Under the pieces are notes generated by a model. The model did not search any database, was not told where the DNA came from, and worked only from the letters and a program-made list of their open reading frames with translations. From Sipunculus nudus (lineage: Eukaryota; Annelida; Sipuncula; Golfingiida; Sipunculidae), in contig CM049314.1 of the NCBI GenBank assembly GCA_026874595.1, forward strand, positions 31,385,729 through 31,449,728: a stretch of DNA of 64,000 nucleotides, written 5' to 3'. The position numbers and the translations under genes are program-made. Every line of letters starts with the position of its first letter. Positions within the stretch are counted from its first letter, which is position 1. This document shows positions 10,451 to 21,380 of the stretch, one piece after another.

Positions 10451-12333
10451 AAGTGTCATTTTTCCTGTGGTCACCTTTTTTATAATAAACATTTTCCATT
10501 TTCTCTTATATATAATTTATTACTTTCTACAAATATTAACAATACTAAAGAGGTTAATTTAGTTGACAAAAAAAAGACATGGGTATAATTTGTCAATAGT
10601 TAATTTAAGTCAATAATAATTCGATCTAGATCTAAACATTTATTATTTCTTTTATAAAAGTCAGTTTATTTACCAGCCCTGATATCTATCCATATGTTGA
10701 TTTTGATGATCACGCGGTTCACTGGAAAAATATAGCGTTTGAAATAATTATTTAAATTTGGCTTACATTTGCGTGTTTCATAACAACTAATAACTTTCAT
10801 TGTTGACAAAATGCTTACTTAATTTTAAGTGTGAACATAGCCCAAGAGCTATTATGTGTATACTGTGAATTAGAAATCTGTTGCTGGAAAATGCATACAT
10901 TAACTGTGTTTTTTTTCCCTACTGTTTTGCTTGGTCTGGTTCACTGTCAAACAATAAGTGTTATAAATTACACAATATTGTCATAATTACAAGCGTGGAC
11001 ATCGCATTTAATATTGAAACCCCTACTAGAAAACACTGAGGAAAAAAATGCCCACGGTCCATATGCGTCAGAGTTGCCCTGAAAGACCCCCCCCCCCCCC
11101 CCCCTCCGCCCATCCAGACCCCCACCTCATACGACTATGTATTAATTTAAATTTAATTTTACAATAGAAATAACATAACACAGTTCTGTAGGCTTACTTT
11201 TTATTATTATACATGCAGAACTTTATATTTTGTCAGTTCTCTTTCTCTATCTCTCCCTCTCCCCTCCCCCCTCCCCTAATGACCATGCAGTTGGAATGGC
11301 AGAATTACATGACTTTTTGCAGCCTATATCAAAGATATTGCCAAAATATTTACGGCTGTATACGAAGTGGGCATAAAAGTTATACGGTACTTTATAGTAT
11401 TACCACCAACATCTGAATATAAAAGAACGTGCATATTTACCTATATACTGCATGAGTAAAATCAAACTAAATGACAGTAAAACATTGCACTGTTTAAACA
11501 AAAAAAAATCGGAGAGTAGTAAGAACCAAATAATTTGGCTCGACGCCCATATTGACAGTTATTATGAATATATGCATAATTAGAAGCATTGTGTTTGAGG
11601 TAAAATTACATGATTCAGTATATCATAGCCGGGTACAGAACTGAAAGAGGGCTGGGGTGTATTCTTGAGTATGTCACTAATACCAGTGACGAAAACAACC
11701 CCTTTATTTATTCATAATTAGATATGTAATATGGAATACCTCTGAAACGTAGTTCTTATAAAATTCATTGAAAATTAGATTATTTGTTTTATGTTACTTG
11801 TATTATCCATCATCAAATCGACAGCACGTGCACTCACCAGACCAATAATCCAAGTCGTGTAATAGAATAAATAAATAACATAAATATAATATGAAAGTAA
11901 TATATCACAAAATGTATAACAAAATTGATTTGAATGAATAGCAAACTGACGAAGAAATAGTCGTTGAATCTATTCCTGTTTTTTGAAATTCCTACGTCAG
12001 AAGAATGAGTGATGAACAATGTAAGACCAAGTTATTTGATTAGTTACATTTGCATTGTTTTATTACTCAAATGAAAAGATTGCAGATGGCCACCCTTATT
12101 GATTCCCTTTGGTAGCGCCAGTTATATCGTGAGAAACTGACCGTACTCACAATGCCTGCTACTCAGAGGGCAAATAATTATTGCAAGTTTTCTGTTTTAC
12201 GTTCACCTTGTTTTTACTGTTGTTCACCTGCTCTTTTATCATGAAGAATTGCTAACATTATTTATTCGAACATCATTAGAAAGATGAATTTGGTTTAAAA
12301 CACTTCAAAATGGGGAAATGATTGTTAAAAAAC

Positions 12334-12408
12334 GGAGATATTAAGATGGATTGGCCAGTCGCATATGAGGGGTGTCATGAAGAACAAGACCGTGATTTTG
12401 AGTGACAT
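12334..12408 (-). CDS. G5: signal-peptide first exon
   Basis: The ATG at 12,406-12,408 opens MSLKITVLFFMTPLIC, a short basic start followed by a hydrophobic core typical of a secretion signal. The start and upstream sequence resemble the G1 first exon (62,011-62,113: MSLKIILIFPLTPLVL), including a shared CCTTTGG block upstream of the ATG. The 3' splice boundary is uncertain: the homologous positions show only a weak GTTTTT or GTATTT donor. Without splicing the frame stops at 12,325. G3 has the same open exon; G2 and G4 have stops at codons 4-5. Confidence 0.55.
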
Positions 12409-12631
12409 CACTCTGAGACACAATCATACACGGCAATTTTACCAAAGGTAATTATTCAGAATATACACAGGCTATTATCATTGTTTTATCAACTTTTACT
12501 TTATAACCTTTTATTGATAATTAAATCATTCGCAAGTATACGAAGGAGAACAGTAAATATCCCCTATACTCTCTCACAACAAAACATGTGTCGTATCTGG
12601 GATTAGGAAATTTAAGTGATAATACATTTAA

Positions 12632-12639
12632 TTTATATA
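12632..12639 (-). promoter_or_regulatory. Putative TATA box of G5
   Basis: TATATAAA on the minus strand, about 225 bp upstream of the G5 start codon. The surrounding block (AAGCATCCTTATATATAAAT) is kept in all four array copies at a similar distance (12.63, 20.82, 39.10 and 54.51 kb). It is a candidate core promoter, not demonstrated. Confidence 0.35.
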
Positions 12640-13297
12640 TAAGGATGCTTTAATGTATCTTTATTTGTCTCCCAATGGTTACAAGAATATAAATAATTGT
12701 TAACCATATTTAATAAGCACTTCATCTTGTTTTATCCCGAGCTTACTTGAAAAAAAGGTGATTGGGTAAACTGAGTCTTTTACCAGCGTGGTTTTATAAC
12801 CACTGTCATATGACATTGGTGCTGCATATTGTCATTGGCTCATATGATAATACTGTAGGATGAAAAAATATGCATGTCACGAGTCCGATTGCAATTCATA
12901 ATATTACTGAGCTCTTTGTATAGTGATAAGAACAGATAATATCGAACAGTGAATTGTTTGATAACTGGATTAGTAATCAAAATGTATGCAATCGCCAGGC
13001 AATCACTGGAAGCATCCTCCCATGCCCGGAATGTAACGTTAATGGGCCAACAGCTGTTGATTGTAAGACCCTGGCTATAAGGTCAAGGTAAATAATAAAC
13101 AAATAAAGGTACAAATCTGCAAAATAGAATAACATTGTGCCAAAATTATTATGATACACACAGCCTAATCATTTCATTGTCATTCCGTGCACCTTATGCA
13201 GAAGGTCCTTTTTTTCTATTGAATCACACTTGTTTTTTAGTCTGTAGAGTTGAAGGTGAAAGATACCGATTTTTTGTAGGAGACATTGGGTGTTTCC

Positions 13298-13380
13298 TTA
13301 TTTAGGAAAGGTAAGAGTAAACAGCACACTTTTCTCTTGATAACAATCTCTGTCCAATGATAGGTTGGATTCTAGGTAAC
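13298..13380 (-). CDS. G4: last coding exon, cytoplasmic tail
   Basis: Acceptor TTTTTACTTGTAG leads into phase-1 coding that completes the codon begun by the 44-nt exon. It reads RYLESNLSLDRDCYQEK, then SVLFTLTFPK, then TAA at 13,298-13,300. G2 has the same exon with conservative changes (39,765-39,847). In G1 a roughly 80-bp insertion truncates it (55,258-55,289). There is no recognisable signalling motif; two tyrosines (RYLES, CYQE) could be phospho-sites. No clear AATAAA was found close by. Confidence 0.6.
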
Positions 13381-13663
13381 CTACAAGTAAAAATTTACAA
13401 ATTCAACAGTATAAATCTCTCATTGATGGCTTGCTTATTGTTGATTCATATCTTGTACATTCTGCAGTATTTCTATGCAATTATAAGTTTGTCACGCAAT
13501 TGAGTTTAAATTTTTTCTTTATATTATATTTAACAAAGATATCTTGAGAAAAAATAAAATGAAAAAATATAAGAAAATGTTGTAATTAAAGCTTTGTATG
13601 TTCAACAAACATATATTTATAAAACACGATAAATCTGTGTAAACAATATCGCAAAATACATAC

Positions 13664-13707
13664 GATGAGCCGCTTTAACTGCTAAATGTTCACGAACTCT
13701 CCATGCT
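13664..13707 (-). CDS. G4: 44-nt cytoplasmic microexon
   Basis: Acceptor CAACAG and donor GTATGT bound 44 nt. Together with the 2-nt overhang of the transmembrane exon it reads RAWRVREHLAVKAAH, a basic juxtamembrane segment. Phase in and out fits both neighbours. It is present in all three tail copies with at most two or three base changes. The 46 bp of intron on its 3' side (13,617-13,663) is identical in G4, G2 and G1. Confidence 0.7.
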
Positions 13708-13925
13708 CTGTTGATTAAAGATATATATTTGTTATTTGATATATATTTATCCCAATTATTGCTTTAAAAACTGGACATGTCTTTAAACGTCTAGGTATAC
13801 TGATTTTATTATATATAATGTGTTACTTTTTCATTATTTAAAATTATCGCACTTAAACTTTCATGGATTTTATCGTTATTGCGCTGATTTCAGTTGTGCA
13901 CATTGTAATATGGGTGTTGAATTAC

Positions 13926-14055
13926 CTGATCCATATCCAATACAAAATAATCAGAAGGAGACCGAATCCAAACATAGCGGCATGTAGAGGCACAACTACT
14001 TTTAAATATGTGGAATATCCGTTAGTTTCCCAGTAAGTTTCATTGGTGGTAAACT
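13926..14055 (-). CDS. G4: transmembrane exon
   Basis: A 130-nt exon with acceptor GTTTATTTAAG and donor GTAAT, open for 42 codons. A Thr/Tyr-rich extracellular stretch (TNETYWETNGYSTY) is followed by a hydrophobic run (VVVPLHAAMFGFGLLLIILY, then WIWIR) that makes one membrane span ending in a basic stop-transfer residue. It joins in frame to the microexon at 13,664. The G2 copy has a nonsense change in WIWIR, and the G1 copy is frameshifted. Confidence 0.75.
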
Positions 14056-14400
14056 CTTAAATAAACAGTACGATGTGTGTGTATGCATTAGCGCTGGCTC
14101 ATTCTGCACATTTTGGCAATAAATCACAAATAATTTGGAATAGGAATAATCTTTTCTCAGCGATCGTGTTTTTTTACATGAAGCCTGTGTTGACCAACAC
14201 TTGTACTGAATTTAATCTAAGGAACTATCATTCCATCTTCGGTTTTATGCAAAAGTAATACTGATAAATGAAAGTGAATTGCGTTATTTAATAATTTTTA
14301 GTGAAAATAATAATCATCACGTACTCACACATAAAACGATAATGTTAATATTTATCACATAAAGAATTAAACATCGGCATTTATAAAGTGAACATCATAC

Positions 14401-14529
14401 CATGCGCCCGTGAATTCGCTGCCACATGGGTGGTTTCAACACTGCTGATGCTCCCTGTGGAAGTTGTGTTGTAGTATCTACTAGGATTGTTGAAACTCTC
14501 TTTCTCCATGGTCACATGCTGATCGGTAT
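14401..14529 (-). CDS. G4: Ser/Thr-rich stalk exon
   Basis: A 129-nt exon (acceptor CACCTAG, donor GTATGA) with 42 full codons. It reads TDQHVTMEKESFNNPSRYY, then NTTSTGSISSVETTHVAANS. N-x-S/T sequons (NTT and others) and Ser/Thr richness fit an extracellular linker between the EGF block and the membrane exon, which follows on the minus strand. The same exon is open in G2. In G1 it runs into a stop because the donor is lost. Confidence 0.7.
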
Positions 14530-15175
14530 CTAGGTGAGCAATGAAACAAGCATAGTCTTCCCTATTTGGCCTTAGCTCAAGCTTCCATATTAAAAAAATT
14601 ATTTCTGGAATAAAATGCTCCTGTGTAAAAGCACTCTAAAATTGACCCTTTCCCTATTATAAATGTCACAGTGGAGATTATATAATCCTGTGAGACTAGA
14701 AATCCTACACATATGCAGTTAGAGATCAAAATTGTGAACACATGTTTGTCTGAGTCTTGTACAAATCGCGGTCGTAATCTCAGCTTTGGAACTGATTCTA
14801 CACTAAAATAAAATTTCAATATTCGGTGCATTTGAAATGTTACTGTAAACAGTTAAGTGTTCTTTTGAAGCACAGCAGGATCTTCAAATGAAGATCATAA
14901 CACGGTTAACATAGTCATTTGCTTCAACATAATTAACCAAATATTCATCGCCTTCTCATAAAATACATCCTAAGTAAAATTAATATTATAAAGGCAGATG
15001 TAATCATAATAGTTGATTTTCATAATATACAATTTCATTTAAAACTACTGGTAGAATACCATATTTGAATCAGGATGGGGGCACAAGGTTTCAAGTTTTA
15101 CAAGGTTATTCATTAGTTTACTTATACATATGCATCAGAAAATAATAGTTTGGTCAATTTTGACTCAATTTTTTT

Positions 15176-15328
15176 GGGGCACGACCTTCCCGTTAAGCCT
15201 GCAGAGCGCCAACAGTGGATAGGGACCGCCCGTGAAAAATCCCACTGCTCTGGCTGAGATTCGACCTCACAAATTACTACCTTTGAGTCCTGTGCTCTAC
15301 AACTGTGCCACGGAAACCGGTCTATGAT
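15176..15328 (-). mobile_element. tRNA-derived SINE, truncated copy in G4
   Basis: Same family and same intronic place as the copy at 2,995-3,230. B-box-like sequence is visible at about 15,255-15,270. Its 3' end and the preceding intron, about 0.75 kb relative to G2 at 41.6-41.9 kb, are missing, so a deletion joined intron sequence directly to the SINE body. Confidence 0.7.
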
Positions 15329-15617
15329 CTGAATTTGATTACGTATGGTACACATCTCAATTTGATCTACTTGTAGAGATTCAAATGAATCTCGAACAAT
15401 ACAAGTTCAAATCCTACTGGAATGTAATGTCTACTCTGACATTGACAGGTGATAAAAGAAAGTAAACCACCATTGTTTATTGAACTACCATTAGATATGC
15501 AAGTTTTTGTGCATCGCATTAGGTTACAGCATAATAGGTCCAAATTTGAATATATATTTGATTCATTTTAACAGCAGGGGATTACTATCATGCAAAAAAC
15601 ATTTAATTTAAACTTAC

Positions 15618-15839
15618 ATATGATGCAGTTTGGAGGCTGGTAACCATCTTTACATGTACATCGGCCAAGGGTGTTACATGAACTTCTGTTCCGGCAGTTG
15701 TCAGAACATTTAGATTTACATCGGATACCAAACCAACCAGGTTTGCAAGAACACGCCCCATTCTGAACTTTGCAGGCTCCAGCACATCCATCTGAACACT
15801 TTACGGTACAGCCAGGGCCCCATGATCCAGGGGTGCAAT
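15618..15839 (-). CDS. G4: EGF exon e4, intact
   Basis: A 222-nt phase 1-1 exon (acceptor TTCAAAG, donor GTAAGT) with no stop. It encodes EGF-like repeats of the MEGF/CED-1 type: DCTPGSWGPGCTVKC, GACSCKPGWFGIRC, KSKCSDNCRNRSSC and RCTCKDGYQPPNC. It is the only fully open e4 of the five in the window: the G5 and G3 copies carry two stops, G2 a frameshift and G1 a stop. Its phase joins e3 upstream (GAA GAA G + AT TGC) and the stalk exon downstream (T + AT ACC). Confidence 0.85.
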
Positions 15840-15971
15840 CTTTGAATAAGGCAGGCAGGAAAACATTCCATGAAATACAAATAAGTGTTGTTCAAATAAC
15901 CTTTCGAGACATTTAACAGGAAGATTAAGTTCGGTTTGGTTATTCAGATAAAATTTATATTAATATATCAC

Positions 15972-16109
15972 CTTCTTCGCACCTAGAACCCCGCTTTCCT
16001 GGCAGGCATCCCTGCAAACATTCTCCATTCCTTGCATCACACATTTTGCTTCGACATTTACCAGTGCATGAATATGTACAACCTCTACCATACGTTCCGG
16101 GTCTACAAG
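15972..16109 (-). CDS. G4: EGF exon e3, intact
   Basis: A 138-nt phase 1-1 exon, acceptor TTTATAG and donor GTGATA. It reads CRPGTYGRGCTYSCTGKC, then RSKMCDARNGEC and LQGCLPGKRGSRCEE: one full EGF-like repeat. The G2 copy (47,206-47,343) has Cys-to-stop near the end and Cys-to-Tyr at the start. G1 lacks the exon. Confidence 0.8.
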
Positions 16110-16408
16110 CTATAAACATAGTCGTATGACGTCATGTGCACTCATTTTGATAATCCTTAACTAAACAAGTAAATTACGAAAGTCAATTATTCTTTAAGTT
16201 ATTATGCATAATGAGAGAAGTATTATTTTGTAAACAGAACAATGTAATACAGAGCCATTTGGCATTTGCACACCTGGCTTCTTTGATTCCTGGAGATTTA
16301 ATCATATTATAGAATAAGAGAAGGATATGAATACATGAATAATTTAGAATATCTTTTTTTCATTATTAAATTGCGAAAAAGTAAATCACATTGAAGCATT
16401 TGACTCAC

Positions 16409-16633
16409 ATTCTTTGCAGAATGGACCCTTGTAGCCAGGTTTACAATGACATCGTCCATTATCAGATGAGCATTTTTCTATATTTTCACAATGTTGTGAA
16501 CACGGCAGTTTACATCTCTGTCCGTACCAACCAGTTCTGCACTTGCATGTGCCACTCACTGCATCACAGTTGTCCTTGCAATGAACTGAACATTCATGTT
16601 TACAGTCGTGGCCCCATTGGCCTGACATACAGT
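16409..16633 (-). CDS. G4: EGF exon e2, intact
   Basis: A 225-nt phase 1-1 exon, acceptor ATTACAG and donor GTGAGT, open throughout. It encodes two EGF-like repeats: DCMSGQWGHDCKHEC, SGTCKCRTGWYGQRC, then KLPCSQHCENIEKC and GRCHCKPGYKGPFC. The cysteine spacing is typical of MEGF10/CED-1/SCARF-type laminin-EGF-like repeats. The other four copies are truncated or carry stops. Confidence 0.85.
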
Positions 16634-17062
16634 CTGTAATGGTCAAGATTTAAAGATGAATAAAGGCATCTTATATAGTGTAAAGATATTCTGATAAAAA
16701 TATTGATACCTAAATCTTAATTTTGGACTACAGTACCGCTAAGCATCCCTTCAATTTCTAACATGAATTTCTGTGTGGCCTGTACATACTGAATGATTTT
16801 CAAGAAATCGTCCTTGTGTATATTTGTTCGTGCATTAAAATGGCCTCGGTGTAATTTTATCTGGAGGCGTTGTACATACTCCTTTTATATTAACTAATAT
16901 TAACTATATCTGCACGAGTTCATTCTCTAGGGTGACCTATTTCATATTATTGTCCATATCCTATTCCCGTAGTTCTAAAGCCTTTTAAGGCCATAGCGCA
17001 CAAGGGTAGCTTACCCACAGAGCATCAAACTGGTTAAGATTAAACAAAAAGAGAGATAATAC

Positions 17063-17154
17063 CTGTCTTACACCAGCGGCCAAATTTGCCGGGAATGCAT
17101 CCTTTTTTGCATATTCCATTCTCGTTACACTGCTTCCTGTAACAGTTGCTGCAA
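17063..17154 (-). CDS. G4: EGF exon e1, 5'-truncated
   Basis: Compared with the full 131-nt e1 at 48,328-48,458, the first 39 nt and the old acceptor are deleted. Intron sequence now abuts the exon, and the junction offers TTTCATTAG as a new acceptor. Starting there gives 92 nt in phase 2-1, the same phases as the full exon, reading CSNCYRKQCNENGIC, then KKGCIPGKFGRWCKT. The shortened repeat lacks its first two or three cysteines. Use of this acceptor is inferred. Confidence 0.5.
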
Positions 17155-20100
17155 CTAATGAAACAGTTATTGGAAATGTAGATCATTTGTGGTAAAGAAC
17201 GTTGGTGTGAAAAAATTATATGAAATATCGTAAATATTGCTTTGCTTCCAACACAAAATTATTACTACTCCACCTATTAAAATTATTTATTTCGTAATTA
17301 TATTTGCTTCATTATCACGGAGAAAAAAAGTATTTTACTCACTTGTTCAAAAGCAGGAGGCAAACATCCAAAAATGAAGCCAAAACGAGGAAATATGCTA
17401 TACACCTGGACATATTTTGTAGTTTGACGAGTTTGGATCATGTATAGTCTGATATCCTTTATCTGGGTTATGTAAGTGTTGCGTGGTTGGATTCAGCGCC
17501 AGTCAAGTATATTAATTAACCAGTACAGAACAAGCAAGTAGAGATTAAGCCATTTATCTTTACTCTAAGGCAAGTGGTTATTACAACGGTATATATATGG
17601 TGTTATATGCATTAACTGGACAATATACTGATCATCCGGGTAAGATAATAATAAAATTAAACACTTTTGCGCCACAATATCTAGGGTAATTTTAGTCCTG
17701 GGCTAAAGAAGTAGCAAGATAAATGTTAAAATTCATTCAAAATATGATTTTTTTATGAAGAGTAAATGCGCAAGTCAAGTTTTATTGAAATAAATTCAGG
17801 ATAAGAGGTCTCAAAATGGCCTCAAAATTAATATATATTATTTCCTCTGATCAAACAGTTATTAAAATAAAGCTTATGTTGTGACAATACTCATCTTTAT
17901 CAAAATTATGCAATGTTGATACATTATCATAGTTACAAAGTATTATTGTCCATGTACTGGCACAAAGTCCCTCTCGATAAAGCCATAAAATTGAGAATTT
18001 GGTTTGTAAAAAGGGGAATTACAGGGTAATTACTCTATTTTTATGTTTGAAACATCTTGAAAGGACACCTTAAAAGGCCAAGGTTTTTGGTATTTGACAT
18101 TTCCTGAGCGCTATAGGCTTCCCCGACTCATGGTCTTGGAAGTTCATTGTTCAAAATACCTCAAGGTGTAGGTGCATGCCCATAATTTCTTGTCGTTTTC
18201 ATGTATATGATCACATTTATCATCATTAAAATAGGAATGCTCATAAAAATCCAATGATACCAAGATCTTGGACCTATGTTTAGATTTGCAAAAGTAATGA
18301 CGTGAAAGACACTGTAAAGACGATTTTTCTGAAAATATTTCACTTGCAACTCAATGATTGTTTATTGTGCCTTATTTTGCATAATTGGAAAGTTATGTAA
18401 AATATGCCTATGCATTTGTGCTGGAAGATGTTTTAAACATACTCAAACAGGATTGATTTGCCTTAATCCTTCAAATAAGCCTTTCATACAATGATATCTG
18501 GCAAAATGTAACGTTTCAGAAAGAAATTAGGGGTAAGGGATACTAAAGTGGTCTAAAATGTTACACACGTTACATTTTTAAATCCACATTATATCATAAA
18601 CATTTACAAAACATTGATCCAAAGTAACTAAGCAATAGAAACGACAATATTCAATAGGAATTTGGTTTATTTCAAGTAATGTTGTTTGGTAATGGGCCTT
18701 AAAAGAAAGGTTAACCGGCATATTATAACCCTGTAGCATCTGAATAATCTGTCAACAATTAAACTTGCAAGTGGTCACATTTTAATAAAAGAAAATTTGT
18801 CATTTCTATTTATATATTTATTATGTATTACTTTCTTCTGATAATTATATTACCAAAGAGTTTAATTTAGTTGGAAGAAAATAAAAGACATGTGTAAAAT
18901 TTATCAATAGTTGATTTAAATCAATATAAAAGTCGATTTAAATAAAACAAAATATAAAAAGTCATGTTTTTAAAGTCAATTTATCAACTAGATATCTATC
19001 CATATCTATCCATAATTACAAGCGTGGACATTTTTTTTATCGAAACCCCTACTAGCCCTGTTGTCCAGCCACATGCTGAATTTGATGATCACGCGATTCA
19101 TTAGAAAAATACACAGTTAAAAAATGTGTTAATTTTGCAGACATTTGCGTTGTTGTCATTACATAACAACTAATATCTTTAATTGATTTTCATAAATTCC
19201 ATGCAATCAATGTCATAAAATACACAATATTCACCTGATTAAAACGTGGACATGGCATTTTAATCAAATCCTTGTAGCACTGAGATTTCTCCATATGCTA
19301 AATTTGATGATCAGAGTTTAAAAAAAATAAAGTTTGGCTGACATTTGCGTTGTTGTTATTACATGAAAACTAATAACTTTCATTGTTGATATATGCTGAC
19401 ATATGTGTATACTGTGAATAAGAAATCTGTAGCTATGAAAATGCATAAGTAACTGTGTAAATTTCTTTCCTACTTGTTTGCTAGGTCTGGTTCATTGTAA
19501 AACAATAAATGTCATAAATTTCACAATATTGACCTAATTACAAGCGTTGACATCGCAATTTTATTGGAACCCCTACTTGAAAACTATGAGCGAAAAGGTC
19601 CAACGGTTCATAAGCGTCAGGGCTTGCCCTGAAAGATATGATTGTTCAGGTCTGCCCCCCCCCCCGATCCCCCGCCTCGTACGCCTATGTAATAATTTAT
19701 ATTTATATCTACAACAGCAATGACATAGTTCTGTAAGCCTACCATTATATTATACATGCAGATTTTATATTAAGTCACTTCTCCCCCCCCCCCCTCTTCT
19801 TCTCTCCTAATCACCATGGAGTTGGAATGGCAGATTTACATAACTTTTTCAGCCTATATATTGCAAAAATATTTACGGCTGTATACGAAGTGGGCATGAA
19901 AGTTTTAAGGTACTTTTAAGTACTACCAACAATCTCTGAATAAAAAGGAACGTGCATATCTATCTATATACTGCATGAACAAAATAATTCGGCTCTACGC
20001 CCATATTGACACTAATTTTGAAAATATACAATAATCCTAGTCGTGAAAAAATAGATAAATTATATAAATATCATGCAAACTTAATATATAAAAAAATATA

Positions 20101-20519
20101 TAAAACAAAATTAATTTGAATGAACGGCAAACTTACGAAGAAATAATCGTTGAATCCTCTCCTTGATTTTGAATTCCCATGTCGGAAGAATGAACGATAA
20201 ATAATTAAATGACCAAGTTTTTTTATTAGATACACTTGCACTATTTTTGTTCCCAAATGATAAGACTGCATATGACGGCCCTCATTGGTTCCCTTTAATT
20301 TCATCACGTAGCGCCATTAATACCGTGACAAATTGACCGTACTCACAATGTCTTCTGCCGAGAGGCCAAAATAATTACTGCGAGATTTCTGTTTCACGTT
20401 CACATTGTTTTTACTCTTATTAGCTTGCACTTTTATTATAAAGAATTGCTAACATTATTTTTTCGAACATCTTTGAAATATAAATTTGGTTTTGAAACCA
20501 CTTCAAAATGATTGGTAAA
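17155..20519. other. Intron of G4
   Basis: Colinear with 5.3-12.3 kb but half as long. It lacks the left inverted-repeat arm with its spacer and the 1.3-kb segment. It contains poly-C runs and no readable EGF exon. It carries the right-arm homologue at about 17.75-18.27 kb. Confidence 0.6.
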
Positions 20520-20596
20520 AACTTAGCTATTGAGATGGATGGGGCAGTTCCATGTGAAGGGGTCATCAAGAACAAGACCGTGGTTTACATTGTCAT
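20520..20596 (-). pseudogene. G4: signal-peptide exon with early stop
   Basis: Homologous to 12,334-12,408, including the TCTTGTTCTTGATGACCCC stretch. The ATG at 20,594-20,596 is followed by ACA ATG TAA, a stop at codon 4, where open copies read TCA CTC AAA. A later ATG in the same exon does not restore the family reading. The otherwise open G4 chain therefore has no usable start here. Confidence 0.6.
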
Positions 20597-20820
20597 CATT
20601 CTGAGACACTGACCTACACCGCAACTTAACCAAAGGAAATGATACAGAATATACGCACAGAGGCTATCATAAATGCATTATCAACTTTTAATTCATTACA
20701 ATAATAGGCAATTAAATTATTCGCAAATATACGAAAGGGAACAGTAAATATTCCCTATATTCTGACACACCAAAACGTGTCGGACCAGGGACCAGGAAAT
20801 TTAAGTGATAATACATGTAA

Positions 20821-20828
20821 TTTATATA
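20821..20828 (-). promoter_or_regulatory. Putative TATA box of G4
   Basis: Same TATATAAA block as at 12,632, about 230 bp upstream of the G4 start position. Confidence 0.3.
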
Positions 20829-21284
20829 TAAGGATGCTTTATTGTATAACTATCCTAATCTATCCCTACAAGAACACAAAATAATTGTTAACCATATTTA
20901 ACAAGCGCTTCCCTTATTTTATCCTGGGCTAACGTGAAAAAAACTACGTGATTTGGTTAACCCAGTCTTTTACCAATGTGGTTTTATCACCACTGTGGGA
21001 AGAACTGGTGCTGCTTATTGTCATTACCTCAAATGATAATACTGTAGGATGGAAAACAATGTGCATGTCACGAGTCCTGTTATAATTTATAACATAACTG
21101 AGCTCTTTGTGATATTTTTAAGCAGGATCAGTTATTAAGATGTATGCAGACAATCACTGGAAACATCCCCCCCCATGCCGGCAACGGAACGACAATGGGT
21201 CAACGGCTGTTGATTGTAAGACCCTGGACATAAGGGCAAGGTAAAAATCTGCAAAATAGAATAATATCTTGCCAAAATAAAGGT

Positions 21285-21380
21285 TTCACAGGAACTTCTG
21301 TTCCGGCAGTTGACAGAACATTCGAATTTATTTCGGTTACTGAATCATCCAGTCGGGACCACAAGATCCAGCAGTGCAAT
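21285..21380 (-). pseudogene. Truncated e4-like EGF exon
   Basis: Starts like e4 (acceptor CATAG; DCTAGSCGPDW), then jumps by deletion to the later part (TGTTCTGTCAACTGCCGG). It contains stops and the 3' end is lost. Sequence to its left resumes homology with the region 3' of the last exon. Confidence 0.7.

Larger units (their letters stand above)
5350..12300. other. Long intron-like region of G5
   Basis: About 7 kb between the signal exon (12.4 kb) and e1 (4.9 kb) of G5, with no EGF exon that I can read. It contains an AT microsatellite, an inverted-repeat pair (5.88-6.42 and 8.36-8.83 kb), poly-C/poly-G tracts and an inserted segment at 9.13-10.45 kb. It is colinear with 32.45-38.8 kb and, more weakly, with 17.2-20.5 and 48.5-54.2 kb. 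Confidence 0.6.

Noticed and set aside
11837-12019. Strong donor-like GTGAGTGCAC behind a hydrophobic frame (FNDYFFVSLLFIQINF)
   Set aside because: No acceptor in a workable position, the frame is not kept in the diverged copies, and the hydrophobicity follows from AT-rich sequence.
14401-14529. Reading the NPSRYYN-containing exon as a cytoplasmic NPxY-type tail
   Set aside because: On the minus strand this exon precedes the membrane exon and joins it in phase, so it is extracellular.
15603-15791. 62-codon frame over exon e4
   Set aside because: Out of phase with the cysteine-rich EGF reading, which has both splice sites and homologues.
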